From: Oryzias latipes | Lineage: Eukaryota > Chordata > Actinopteri > Beloniformes > Adrianichthyidae | Length of the DNA stretch: 64,000 bases | Direction: 5' to 3' | NCBI RefSeq assembly: GCF_002234675.1 | Contig: NC_019862.2 | Location: 29,536,389-29,600,388 of the forward strand | In this document: positions 35,001 through 56,737 of the stretch, one piece after another | Layout of the letters: every line of letters begins with the position of its first letter | Numbering within the stretch: position 1 is the first letter of the stretch | Position numbers and translations under genes: made by a program | Notes under the pieces: generated by a model | What the model was told of the DNA's origin: nothing | The model's database searches: none | What the model saw: the letters and a program-made list of their open reading frames with translations, nothing else

Positions 35001-38000
35001 CAGATTAAAGTGAATAATATTTCCTGCGTAGTTCCTTCCTTAAAGCATGACTCTTCCATTATGCAGAGTCAAAGGTAGGCTTCACTCTTTTGTGTTGATG
35101 CTCCTTTGACCTGATGCAGGACTCGACCCAAAGCACTGAATACAAGCTGTTCCAGAAAACTGCAAAGATGTGCAGGTTCTTTGCAAACACTCTGATCCAT
35201 TACATAAAGGTAGTAAAACTACTCTCAGCATCATATTCATCAGTTACTTAACAGCCAACGTCAAATCTTTTGGTTTTTGTCCTTCAAACAGGAATTCAAA
35301 TACTTTCTGACTAAGTACTGCAGCAGATTTCACCAACTCTACCTTCAGATTATCACGTGAGTGGGATTAGCGTCAGAGTTCAAACATTGATTTTTTGAAG
35401 GGGTGTGTGGTTGTGACGGTGGGCTTTGGGTCTTGCAGTAAATTCCCCCCCAGCTTGTGCGCTCCTGCTCTGCCGGCGGCTCTCTCTGGGGAGTTGAGTG
35501 CAGCTGCTGCGGTTCCCATGGATGCCTTCCTGCTCCAGTTGTTGCCTTTGGGGCAGTTTGCTGACGTTGTTCTCCAGGTGGACCTGCGTGAGTCAAAGTG
35601 TCTGTTTAAAAACCACTCCCGTCAGATTTTCATCTATTTTCCAAGCAGTTTTAAAAAATATACGTATAATTATGCTGTTTTTATTCCAAATCTAGGACAT
35701 ATATAGGATATATGTCCTCCCTCATCAGAAAAACGACACAAGAGCATGTTGAAAACTCAGAAAAAACAAACGCCATTTTCATCGGAGTGGGTCTTTAAAC
35801 GTTTCAATAAAAATAATTATTCTGTGCTAACTATCTAGGTGAAGGTTTAGTATAAAACAGAATTTTAGTTCATAGTTATTGCTCAGCAATAACTTTTATT
35901 TTTTTATTTGGAGGATTTTTGTCTTTTGCTTTACTAACCACAATTACTGACGACTTCACTTAAGTATCGATGCACCAGATTTAAAAGAAGACGGAGCTCT
36001 TCATAACTTGTTTATTTACCTGCTGATTTGATGCCCAAGTTGCTGACTTGAACGTTTTCACTTTATTATGTAACTCGCTTCCTGCAGAGTTAAACCCGGA
36101 CCAGGAACTTCCACATTGTCTCCTTCTGGCGAGCATCATGGGTCAGCTGACCTCTCAGCCCGAGGAGGTGCTGCAGCTCTGGTTCGCTGGCAGTCAGTTC
36201 CCCGAGGAGACACCCAGGTGACGTTGAATGTTACAGATATATTCATGTCTTAACAGGGTTTTTATTTGTTTTAGGCTGGTGGTCCAAATACTGCACGTGC
36301 GCTTTTAAATTTTTATACACAGAAATTCAGTACCAACTAGCCCTGCACAATAAATCGCAAATTTATCGCTATCGCGAGATGAAGCTGTGCATGCGTATCG
36401 CAAAAGTTGGCGAAAAGGTGCTATATATCTGTATCTATATATATATACATATATATCTATCTAAATCTATATATATATATATCTATCTATAGATATATCG
36501 ACTATATCTATATAGATATATCTATAGATCTCTCTCTCTCTCTATATATATCTATATATCTATATATATCTATATAGATATATATATATATATATATATA
36601 TAGATATATCTAGATATCTATATCTATATATCTATATATCACCCCCACTTCCTTCAGCTTTTCATAGAACTTCTTCTTCAGCGCTGATTGTCATTTTATT
36701 AAATTCCTGCACCCTTATCCGTGACAAAAATATAATATATTTGCATTTCTTTCCTGTTTTGCTGCTTTCAATAGAATTTTGTAATTGTTCATAAAAGAGG
36801 AACATATAAAATGTGTCTTGAATGTGGATTTTGTCACCGCTCAACTAAAAAATTCTGAACAAATTTGGTTTGTTTTGTCTAACAAAGTTTTATCATTGTA
36901 GTTACACATTTGAAGTGATTTAACAGCCCGGAAAGATCTGTGGGCCAACAGTTGATCTTCAAAGAAAGCTTTCCTTTTCCAGCCTCCCAGTATCCCGGCT
37001 TCATATCGAAAGCATTTTCCTTTCTTCTGTTTTTCCCCTCCAGGCTTCCTCTCTACAAAGCTATCTTTGACAGCTTCCGTCGATGTGATGTGGAGCGTAA
37101 AGTACCGGTTCTGTTGCCAGGGGTGATGTTGAAGGGTCAGGCCCAGGCCCGGGTTTCTCTGCACCGCCACATCTGCGTGCAGCTGTGCGCCAGCATCGCT
37201 GCTCTTCCTCCGAAGCATTTTCCCATGCTGGTGAGGGCTTTACGCTGCAGCGTTCGACCTACCAAAAGGAATCAGACATCATAAAGACTGGATGTAATTT
37301 GAGTGTTTTAAATCACACTTATGTCCACTTACAGGTGAAGTTCGGCGTTTACTGCTGACAGCATTTTTACCAGAAGAATCTTTTCTTCTTTTACTTTTAG
37401 TTTTTTGAGTTTCTGCTTATCTTTAGTTTTTGTTCCTGTTTTTCTTTCCTGGTCTGGCTTTCTTTGTGATTTTTCTTGTTGTTTCAGGAGCGCTGCTTGA
37501 TTGATGCTGTTCTGCAGGCCGACACTCAGACCGCCCTCCTGGCCACAGATGCGTGGTGCTTCACAGCCCGGTATGCATCAGGATGTTTTTCTTTTCTTCG
37601 ACACGATACATTTCCTGGTGAAATGCCCACGTTTGTGAGAAAACCAGTCCAGAAAGTTGAAGTATGCAGAGTAACATGCTGATCATGCAGCATAAAGAAC
37701 AGCAGAAATCAGGTCTAATTGGACACTAAAGTTACTATTAACTAGTAAAAACTAGTTGAAAAATATTGATGTGAGAAAGTTTGGTGACTTTAGCTTTAGG
37801 ATCTTTAGAACTATTGAACAGTTTTGATCATATGTGATTTATATCTTCATGAAGAATTCTTTAAAATTAAAAATCATTGTCAGATCATTGTTGTACCATT
37901 AATATGGTGATGAGTTTTCATGACTCGCTAATATCCATGTTACCATTTATTTGTTTTGTTTTTCTATTGGGAAATTATGGATTATTGTTTTTTACGGATC

Positions 38001-41000
38001 TATTTTTTTGCACTTTGTAGACGGTCCCTTACTGCAGTCTCTCCATGCAATTCCAATTAAAAAGAATAATAAACGATCTTTGTTCTTGGAAATGCTTTCA
38101 TCGGCTGTTGTTTCTGTTGAGACAAACCAGTAGAGACTTGCTGTCAGTAATAAACATTTATTAAGAGTTACTGAGCCTGGAAGTCCAAATCTGAGAATAT
38201 CTCGCCAACTTTATCGATCTGTTTTTGCGTTATCCTGCTAAAACTAGCGTCATATTCTGCTGCACTTTAAGGCTATCAAACGTCGTGATCTGTTCATGAT
38301 ATGCAGACTTCTTATAGAATATTTATCTGTAATAATAAGCTTGTCATATATAGCACCAATCATAATAATAAGAATAAAATAATATCTGATCCCTGATTGA
38401 GATACAACAGTCTGAAACTTCGTGATCGGCATATCCCCACTTTTAGTTTATGCATGTTGTTTTAAAAAAGAATCTTGACCTGAAATCCTCATTTTACTTA
38501 AAAACTTTAAAACATATTTGGTTGGAGCTACTGGTTTTAAATTGCTGACAGTTTTCTGTCAATATTTATTCACTAAAGCTGTTCAGAACTCTTGTTTAAG
38601 AACTTCATATCAAAGGTCATTGAGGTCATTTCCGGGTTTATGATGTTTTGGTATAAAATCTTTTTCATCTTTGGAAGATTTTTAGGTTTTGTTCTTGTTT
38701 GTTTCCTTGGTAAAGCCAATACTCCCCTGTCTTTTTAAGTTTGAACTTCATAAATTGTGTTTAGTTACTTCACGTCTCTTTATAAACACCACATTTGTCT
38801 GCTGCGACAGATACGGGTCTGCGGAGCTCTGCTTCCACCATGTCCTCCTCGTGGCTCAGCTGGTGGGTAAAGACTGGATGTATGCAATGCAACGTACATT
38901 TTAGGGCCATGTTTGATTAATTTGATACTTTTGCATCATTCCTTATCACAACTGGACATTTCTGTAAAGATTAGGTCCTGTATTTGATCAATTTCTCTAC
39001 AATATCTTAAACATTTGGACGTTTGTCATTTTTTTTCCTGTACTTATGATGCTTTAACATCTCTAAGCCTTTTTCTATTTTTTCTGCAGGTAAAAACATG
39101 CCCCACTGAATGTTACCGGATGTCCCACCTGGGAATCCTGTTGAAACGGCTGGTTTTTCTTATGACGCCAAAACACCAGGTGAAAAAATGAAAGCTCAAA
39201 CAAAAAGCGGATTCTTTTCCGTGCAGTTCCAGTGGCTCTTTAAATGTACTCAACCAAAACTGTGAAATCATGTGTTTGACAGACTTTTATTTGTTGTCAC
39301 AAATGTTGCTTACTTCATTAAAGACTTGAATGAAAACCTTCTTTTTTTTACTCTGAGGCATTTGTTTCTCCAGGAGCAGCTCGTGGAACACTTCCCGCCG
39401 TCTGAGCTGGAGAACCGAGCAGTGTGGGATAACATCCTCTTCGGAGCTCTCTCGCAGGACACTCGGCTCCGCGTGGAGGCTGACATGATTAGTCTGGCCC
39501 AAAACGCTCTGACGGACTGGAGAAACGGCGGATACAAGATGGTGCAAGTGGATCAAGTGGTAAGTGGTGAGATATGGGAAAAACGTGTGGGGCTGCAACC
39601 GTGGGTTTCTGGAGAAAGGTGTGGCTCTTCTGCCCCTCCAAGGCTCTCTGGTTAAAGAATAATACTATATTTTTCAGTTTAGAGAGTAACGCATTTTTTG
39701 AACCAAAAGACACATCAAGTGAAAAAAAAGTCAAACTTGATTCATACGTATTTCCCCCCAGGAGGCTCCTGACTACAGTACCCAGAATGCTCCAGCAATC
39801 AGTCCCACTTTAACCCTTTTTGACAGATTTTTTTAACCACAATTCATTCTTAAGGGGCACCAGAATTTCCTTTTTCTTTAAAATGTAAAGGACTTTGAGT
39901 GTGACTTATGGTCCGAAAAATATGTAAGGGTCACTTAGCTGTGATTTAATTTCAGTTAGGTTTGTGAATTGATGTATAAGGTGCACCAACAACAATAAAC
40001 TGTAGTTTTCTTTTATCCCTGCAGACATTACACGACCTACTACTTCATTTACTGCAGTGAGATGATCTTATGTGTCTTATTATGAAGTCATGTGAACTAT
40101 TTCATATTTAGATGAAAAAAATGCTTTTTCTACCCCCTAAAATAACAGCAGTTCATTTCTATTTATCATAGTAACAATTCCATAAATCCAAATCAGTGTT
40201 TTATTTTGAAAGGGTGAAGACAGACTTCCTGGCTTGGTGGTCCGTGGTTGTGGTCCACGAGACATCGACCCGGATTTACGTGTTGACTGTTGCAGACCCC
40301 TGGGTTAACACAAACATCCCGTTGTATTAATGAAGTTCCTTCTGCTGCCAGAATGTGGCGCTGTCGGCCCTCCTGTCGGTGGTGAGAGGGCAGTTGTCCC
40401 CCACAGCTCAGCCTGCAGTGGAAATGATCACGGAAGTCTGGCTCCGGATGAGTCCGGCTCAGGTGAGGACGAAGACGCACTCTGACTACAGCGATGAAAG
40501 CTGGAGCGTCATCTCAGCAGCTTCTTGACCTCAGGTGCAGAGCTGCCCCGTGCTGCAGGACACTCTGCAGCTGCTCTTGTCTGTGACGGCTGCTCTGGTG
40601 AAAAACGCCGAACCCCACGTCCTTTGTCAGGTAAACCTTTTCCCAGTGATGCTAAACTGATGAGTGGTGGCTGTTAAAGCTGACTGCTGTTATTTCAGGC
40701 GCTGTCATGTCTGGACGCCGTGGTTTCTGGGACGTGTCCGGATCATCTGCTGCTGGCTGCTCTGGACTTCCTTTCCTCCATGGGGAAGGTCTTTGTTCCT
40801 CCGGAAAGTCAGGTAAAGCAGTCCTGGTTTTACAAATGCTCATGTTGAGTTTTCCGATCTGGACTTGAAGAACCGTTTGGTTTTCTAGAGTCCGGTTCTT
40901 CCAAAGCTCAGTGGTCTGTTTGGAGTCCTTCTGGCTGACAAATCCTGGTTGGTGCAGCAGCACGCCCTGGAGGCCTTCTCCTTTTTTGCAGAAGTATGGC

Positions 41001-42579
41001 GGGGACACGTTAGATGCTTTCACCTAAAATGACAAACAAACCTGAACACAATGTTCTTTCATCTTGAAGAACACAAACCACGAGGAGGTCATTTCCCAGA
41101 GTTTGTGTGTGGAGGAAACAAAGACCAGAGTGGTCCGTTATCTCAGCAAGGTGAGCATCAGCAGCACAACTGATTTTTTTTCTGTTTTTAATCACATGAA
41201 CTGTTGCAGTGACCTGCTTACGTCTGCTGCAGACTCTCAGTCCTCAGGAAAACGCCGAGCTGCGGCTGCAGAGGCTCAGGGAGGAGAGTCCGGTTCTTCA
41301 GAAGTTCCTCCAAAAGCTCGAGAGCGCAGAGACGGCTTGCAGTCCCCCTGCAGCTGAAAGTGAGGCGGCGGTGGCCTCTGAGGTTAGTCCATTCCCTGAA
41401 AGAACTCTTAACTGGGTTATGCGCTCATGCCGCTTCGCCTCATTGGCCAGTTTAGCACTTAGTGGTTGTTAACTGTTGTTGTGGTTTTTGTTTCTCTTCT
41501 GCTTTATGGTAAATGTCATTCGATGAACTCATTCGATGAACATTTTCTTTGCTGCACGGATTACTGAAGGTCTTTGCTTTCGTATGTGTGGTAATCTTAC
41601 ATCAAAAACATGACCGTTTACTAAAGAACTTCACTTTTTATGATGTACCCTTTAACCTTTAATAACCCTTTAACACCGGAGATTTCGCCGGCGCCACCTT
41701 CGACACGCTCTTCCACGTTCCGTAAGTCTCAATCAACATAAATCGGCTTATTATGAAGCAGAGAAAAGCAGCTATGCAAATCAGCGTTAATCTACTTTTT
41801 TTTGGCAACAGAATTCACTGGAAAAATGTTAATTTCAAAAACAGTTGAAGAGTTAAAGTAGTCCAAAACTTGTGAAGTATCTTGAAGTTCAGTTTTCTTT
41901 CTTCAAATCAAAGTGGAAAAGAGGAGTTTCAAACCGGCATTGCTTAGTTCAAGTCTGTCCAGTGTCTCTTAGTGCCACCATGAGGTCATTTATTCAGCCT
42001 CATCTTAATTGAACTGTGACCGTTTCTCCTCTAGGTTAGCTTTTTTAATTAAGACGATTAACCCTTTAAGAGTGGAGAGGTTGTCAGAGACAGCTAAATA
42101 ACATACGATCTTTAACACACTGTAGCTCCTCAACTGTTCACCTGATCAACGTGAACCAGCTGATTCTGAAGCAGAGAAAAGCACCTCTTCAAACGCTAAA
42201 AGCGTTAACAAGTTACAGTTGTCAAAAGAATGGAACCACTGAGTTGTAGCTTTGCTGTTAAAGGGCTCAAACGGGCTGCCATGCAAGAACTTCACACTAA
42301 TCTCTTTAAAATAGAAACAAGAAATATGAATCAAAAGTATCTAAGTTCCCTCCCTCTTCCTTTCAGCCGTGTCCTAAAAGAGCTCGGCAGGAATCCAGCG
42401 CAGAGGAGGAGTACAGCCGCTACCTGCAGACCGCCGAGAGCGCTTTCACGGCCCTTCAGGTTCTGCTCCAGGGTAGAGGCGCCGCCGACCCGCCTCCTCC
42501 GCCGTGGCTGGAGCCCAGACTACAGGAGCTGCAGGTCCTCATGACACACATCACCTCCTCCACGTCCAAAACGTCGTAG
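32073..42579 (+). CDS. firrm: FIGNL1-interacting regulator of recombination and mitosis (C1orf112 orthologue)
   Basis: Nuclear partner of the FIGNL1 AAA ATPase; together they limit RAD51 filaments during homologous recombination. 24 coding exons, about 919 aa (human 853): 32073-32168, 32716-32755, 32850-32938, 33106-33210, 33292-33432, 34251-34413, 34553-34637, 34721-34859, 35120-35209, 35292-35356, 35439-35587, 36088-36217, 37044-37230, 37488-37570, 38811-38862, 39090-39179, 39374-39559, 40352-40462, 40535-40630, 40699-40812, 40889-40993, 41070-41150, 41233-41382, 42367-42579. Matches from memory to human include SDSW-EHIR, FLPH, GLSSQN, TWKF-IKQSLKH, DAWCF-ARYG-AELC and the C-terminal PKRARQE-EEYR. 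The fold is all-helical and has no catalytic motif. All phases join cleanly. The first intron appears to be U12 AT-AC. The reading frame is intact. Confidence 0.95.
32169..32715 (+). other. U12-type AT-AC intron in firrm
   Basis: The 5' site is ATATCCTT directly after codon 32 (CTA ATT). Near the 3' end TCCTTGAC (32699-32706) is a U12 branch-point consensus, with its A 11 bases before the exon, and the intron ends ...TTTTAC. Splicing there gives PKLI-SLQYESDSW, equal in length to human PRLLSMYQHSDSW. No GT donor in the area keeps the frame. Confidence 0.8.
36338..36640. repeat. hAT-like fragment followed by TATC/TA microsatellite in a firrm intron
   Basis: 36340-36400 (CCTGCACAATAAATCGC) matches the repeat at 44036-44390. 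It is followed by about 220 bases of TATATC/TA simple repeat. Confidence 0.6.
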
Positions 42580-42736
42580 CTGCAGCTTCGTCCTCTCCCC
42601 CAATCCCGAAGAGTTATGAGAAAGATTTTAGCTGCTCAAAGCGCTTTTTGTGTTGCTGTTAATAAACGAGTCCTGCTTTTTTCACAACACTTTTCTAAAA
42701 CATTGTGTCGTATTTTAAATGAGACAGCTTTTGTAC

Positions 42737-42751
42737 AATAAAATCTTTATT
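42737..42751. terminator. Back-to-back poly(A) signals of firrm and scyl3
   Basis: AATAAA on + at 42737-42742 and AATAAA on - at 42746-42751, separated by three bases (AATAAAATCTTTATT). Another + signal for firrm is at 42661-42666. The two convergent transcripts would overlap or abut here. Confidence 0.55.
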
Positions 42752-43231
42752 TAATCAGCAACCGAACCAGCTCAAATAAGTTATGACATTTCTAGTTTAC
42801 ATTCATTCAAAGTGCAAGCCTTCAAGTCGAACTCCACTTTTCCAAAAACAGATCCTGTCAAAAGTTTCCATTGAGCCTAAAAAAAACCAAAGGATTGGAG
42901 TTGGCACATTAAGAAAATAAAAAGATCTTCAATCATCGTAAGGTGATAAATGTTGATTGGCAAACATGAAAGATGTCTGTCAAAAGTCTAGCACCATCTG
43001 ACAAACAGGCGATGCATCGATATCCAAGGAAGGACCCACAATAAATATGATGAGAAACATCTGAACCTATTAGAAAAGAAGCAGCCCCTCCCAGCCATGT
43101 AGTTTCTTACTGCATCTTAGTAAAGGAGTGGCTTTCTCCAATTTTCCTGCTCTTTGGGGAAGAACTAGTCCAGACGTGCTGCCTGGACTCGAGTCTTCCA
43201 GTGGTGGAGAGTTTGTCCACATGACGTTTCA

Positions 43232-52778
<9,547 letters not shown>

Positions 52779-55700
52779 GGCGGCGGCGGCGGCGCTCCTT
52801 GACAGGCTGGTAGGGGGACGTGCGTAAATCACAGTGTGTCCCCGCACATGTAAACATCCACACCTGTTACTGGGGAGTGGAAACACCTGAGACCCCCACC
52901 ACCACCTCTAAATGTCACAGCAGTGTTTCTGAAATTAGCTGCCGCCGCTCTGGCTAACTTTGACTTAGCGACGATGTGAGCCAGCTCGTCATCGCTACAC
53001 TTGTCCGCGGCTTTCCCGCCTGCAGAGCCGCATGCTAAAAGTGGAACAGCGATCTTATTTATATCAGTCTTTGACAAGTATTTTTCAAAACTACAGAAAT
53101 GTATTTTACTGCTTTCTAGAGCAGTGACGCTAAGTTGGAGCGAAAGCTGAGCTGGTGTAAACAGTCAGAAAACCTCTTCCGGTATGGGGCGATACCATGT
53201 GGAAGGGGGGAGCGTTTATTTTTAAAGTCACTTTGATGTTTGATATCGACACTTTATTGGATTCAGATCATCTAAGTTATTTAATGATACAATAAAATAC
53301 AAATTAAATTAAAAGTGTTTAATTTGTTGGTTTAAATGTATACAAGAATTAAAGACAGAAGTTCAACTTCCCCTAGTTTGAGAGGCAGATGGTTGCAACT
53401 GAAGTGGCGTGAGGTAACGCAGATGGCTGCCACATGGTGATGGGAAAGAAAACAGAAACTGACGGTTTACGGTCAAGTGAGTCTGAAGCTATTGAAGTAC
53501 CAAAATAATTATTTAAAATGGGGGAAAAATTCACATTTTTAAGTAAAAAAAAGTCATTAATGATTAATTAATCTGACAAAATCCACCAGCAAACCTCAGT
53601 CCTGACTTTTTTAACCTAATACTAAAAACATTGTAAATTTAAATTCAAATGAATTTTATTTATGTAGCACCTTTCATGTACAAAACAGCTCAAGGTGCTG
53701 TACATAACAAACAAAACAAGAATACAGAAAACTCCAATCCCTATTCATGCAATAAAATAATAAAATAAGCCACTCACAATAAAATACACAAAAACAAACA
53801 TAAGTAAAAGAGAAAAGACTTTAAAAAATCAAAGCTAAAGAAGAGAGAACTCAGAGGGTGCTGTCTGTCATGTCCTCCTATTCGTCGGGGTGTCAGCTAG
53901 GGGTGTAAGAAAAAATCGAGACAGCAAAAAATCGCGATAGTTCATTTGGCGATATTTGTATTGATTCAAAAAGCTGCCAATACGATATTTCTTTAATTAT
54001 TTCTGAGCGTCCTTCACTTCAGTGTCTGACCGCTAGTTGGCAGCAGAGCACACGGAGCCTCTTTGAGCAGCTCCACCAATGAGTTATATCGATATTACTC
54101 ATTGAGCTCCACACCACACAAGACAACAGGAAGACTGCAGCCAGAGGCAGCTTGTTTCGTTGTTATGAGATATGAACTACTTCGTTTTTACTTGGGATGG
54201 ATACCAAACAGAAACTTTGTGCCTTGTTGCTGCCAGTAACATATAAAAACGAGGATTGTGGTGCTTTTTAGCGGCTCAGATAATGCCCTTACCATCGGCT
54301 AAAATGCCATCTGCAAAGCGGGACAAAGTTCTGCAGAACCTCCCAGCAATAGATTCTAGTTTAGCGACCTGATGGATCAGAGGTATGTGTACAACGCTCT
54401 GAAAAAAAGGCCGACATTGTTGTGATCAGCTTTACCATTTCACTTCCACGTGTGAGAAGAAGTGTGGCTGCAAAGCTGCAGCAGAGCAGACTGTGATGTC
54501 AGTTAGTCATTTTAGTAGTAGATTAAAAACTGAATTATAGCATGAATGAAAGAATATACAATATAGTCTAAAATGTGTGAATCAGGTAAAGCTTGCTTCC
54601 AGATACAAAAAACATAAATGACAAAATAAAAATCAGACAATTAAGTTCAACAAGACTGTTTCCTGAAGCTAAAAATAAAATTAAGGAAGAGTTCTATTAT
54701 ATGCACATTTTGCAATAACGTATGTAAATCTAACCTGATAAATTATGTAATTTTGTTACATTAGAGACAGGCTCCTGTAGCGGCCTTTCAATGACTGCAC
54801 CAATAAAACAAAGCTGCAACAAAGCTTAGATTTTTCAAGGAATTGTCATCATATGTGCAAACCTAACATTAACAACACAACTGAAACATTGCACGAATAA
54901 AATAAAAAAAAGAAAATGTTTTATTCTCAGGTTGCAAACCTTTTTTTAAATTCTTCTTTTAATCTCCTGTGGGTCAAACATGTAAACCAGATAGGAGTGA
55001 AAACTCACTTGGATCGTGATTTTATAAGGAATACACAAGGTTTTAATGCTTACTACATGCTTCAACATGTTATACGTTAATTTGTTCATACCAATCTGTA
55101 ATCATACTTTATTAATCTAGTGTGATGCACAAGCCTTCATGAGCAGAAGTGACCTTTGAGGGCCCTCTTTTAAATACTATTATTGCACAACACAAACCAA
55201 TAATTGGACATTGATGAAGCAAAAACAAATCTTTTAATCTCCTTTTTCTTCTGTAACTCTTATCTCAGTAGGTGGTTCCCTGTCAAATCTCATCGGGTCA
55301 CGGAATTTCCGATGTTCTTCCAGGAACTTATTGGAAGACTCCTAAACTTTTATCTTGATCTCATGACTTTTCAGATTTGTCTCTGGACTGGAAGAGATGC
55401 TGAAGCACAAAGACAAAACTTCTGCCTGCAGCAGGAACATGCAAACAGCAGATATACAAAGTCATGCGATAATGCTGACCCTCCTCACCACAGCACATTC
55501 AAACATTTAGGGCACAGCAGTTTCAACATAAACCACAAATGTCGACTAGAATGTTTTCAATCTTCCTGTTGGACAAAGTCATTCACCATCACTGTCTGGA
55601 GCTTTTAGAAGTAGATTTAAGGGGTTTACGTCTTCTTGTATAAAATAAAGTCATGTCGTGAAATATTAATGTTTTAGGAGATGATTGCAACTAATATATT

Positions 55701-56737
55701 GGTCCAATGTAATCTAGATGGTGGCTGTGACAAAACTTTTCTTTTTTTATTAATAAATAAAAGAAGTTAAGCATCTCCCTGCTCCTTTTCAAACATTATG
55801 ATCTATAGGTCTGTATCATATTGATTGTATTCTAATTATTAACATGTTTGAAACAAATTGAATAAAAAATAAAATGGTGCTGTATGATAATTGTGAACAT
55901 TTATTCTTAGTTTTTGTAATTTTGAAGTCAGAATTTTGGTGTAAAAGTTTAGTGAAATTACTGTAGGATTCAGTGGTTTGGTTTTCTTTGTCATGTTTTT
56001 GGTTTCCTTGTCAGTCACACCTTCAGGTTCATGATCCACAGCTGTCTTCAGTTCAGTTAATTGCCCTCAGCCTTTTTAAGTGTCTTGGTTTCTGTTCTTC
56101 CTTGTCAGGTCATCTGCTCTGTTTTGTCACAGTTTTGTTTCCCCTCATAGTTTTGTCATGTTTCAGTTTGCTAATTAAATGTTTTAGTTCCTGTCATCAA
56201 GCTTGGTCTCCTGCATTTGGGTCCTCCACCACCAGTTCGTGACAATTTCATTAAAGCTAGATTTGCCTTTTTTTCTGTACTTTGCTTTTACATAAGGCGA
56301 ATTGTAAATAAATAAATTGGTCAATATGACAATCAAAAAGGACCGAACAAAAAAAAAATCATAATTTTAAGTTAAAAATAATTAGATTAATAGATTTGGA
56401 CACACATTAATATCTGCTGTTTTACTAACTTTAGTGTAAAAGTCCAGTCATCATTTGTCGTGTTGTGTTTTCAGCAGTAAAGCTGACACATATCTTGTTG
56501 AACGCCCCCTTTGTCTCCTCCCCTTCACATTAATTTTGGAAACGGTGGCAGGTTTTCTTTCACCATGCACAAACAACCTCCCTTCTCATCCATGGATGGA
56601 CCTTAAAAAGAGAAAAAGAAGCAGAATCAAAGCCTTTCTCAGAGGAAGTGACAGTTTGATGAGAAGATCAGTTCGTTTCCTTAGTGACGAACCAGCAAAG
56701 AAAACTTTAGAACTGAGGTGTGAGAGCAGGTGTGGAC
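52779..56737. other. Region between divergent scyl3 and lpxn
   Basis: The first 150 bases before the scyl3 start are CpG-rich (GGCGGCGGCGGCG) and probably a CpG promoter. The rest is AT-rich with repeats: 53640-53740 is a LINE tail on -, 53895-54330 a degraded repeat starting CTAGGGGTGTAAG, and 55966-56245 a dispersed repeat ending GGTCCTCCACCACC...GTGACA. The 134-codon frame at 55204-55608 is not convincing. Confidence 0.5.

Noticed and set aside
36420-36640. Possible origin or regulatory AT element
   Set aside because: It is a simple TA/TATC microsatellite inside a firrm intron.
55204-55608. 134-codon + frame near lpxn
   Set aside because: No domain, no splice or promoter context, composition unlike neighbouring exons.
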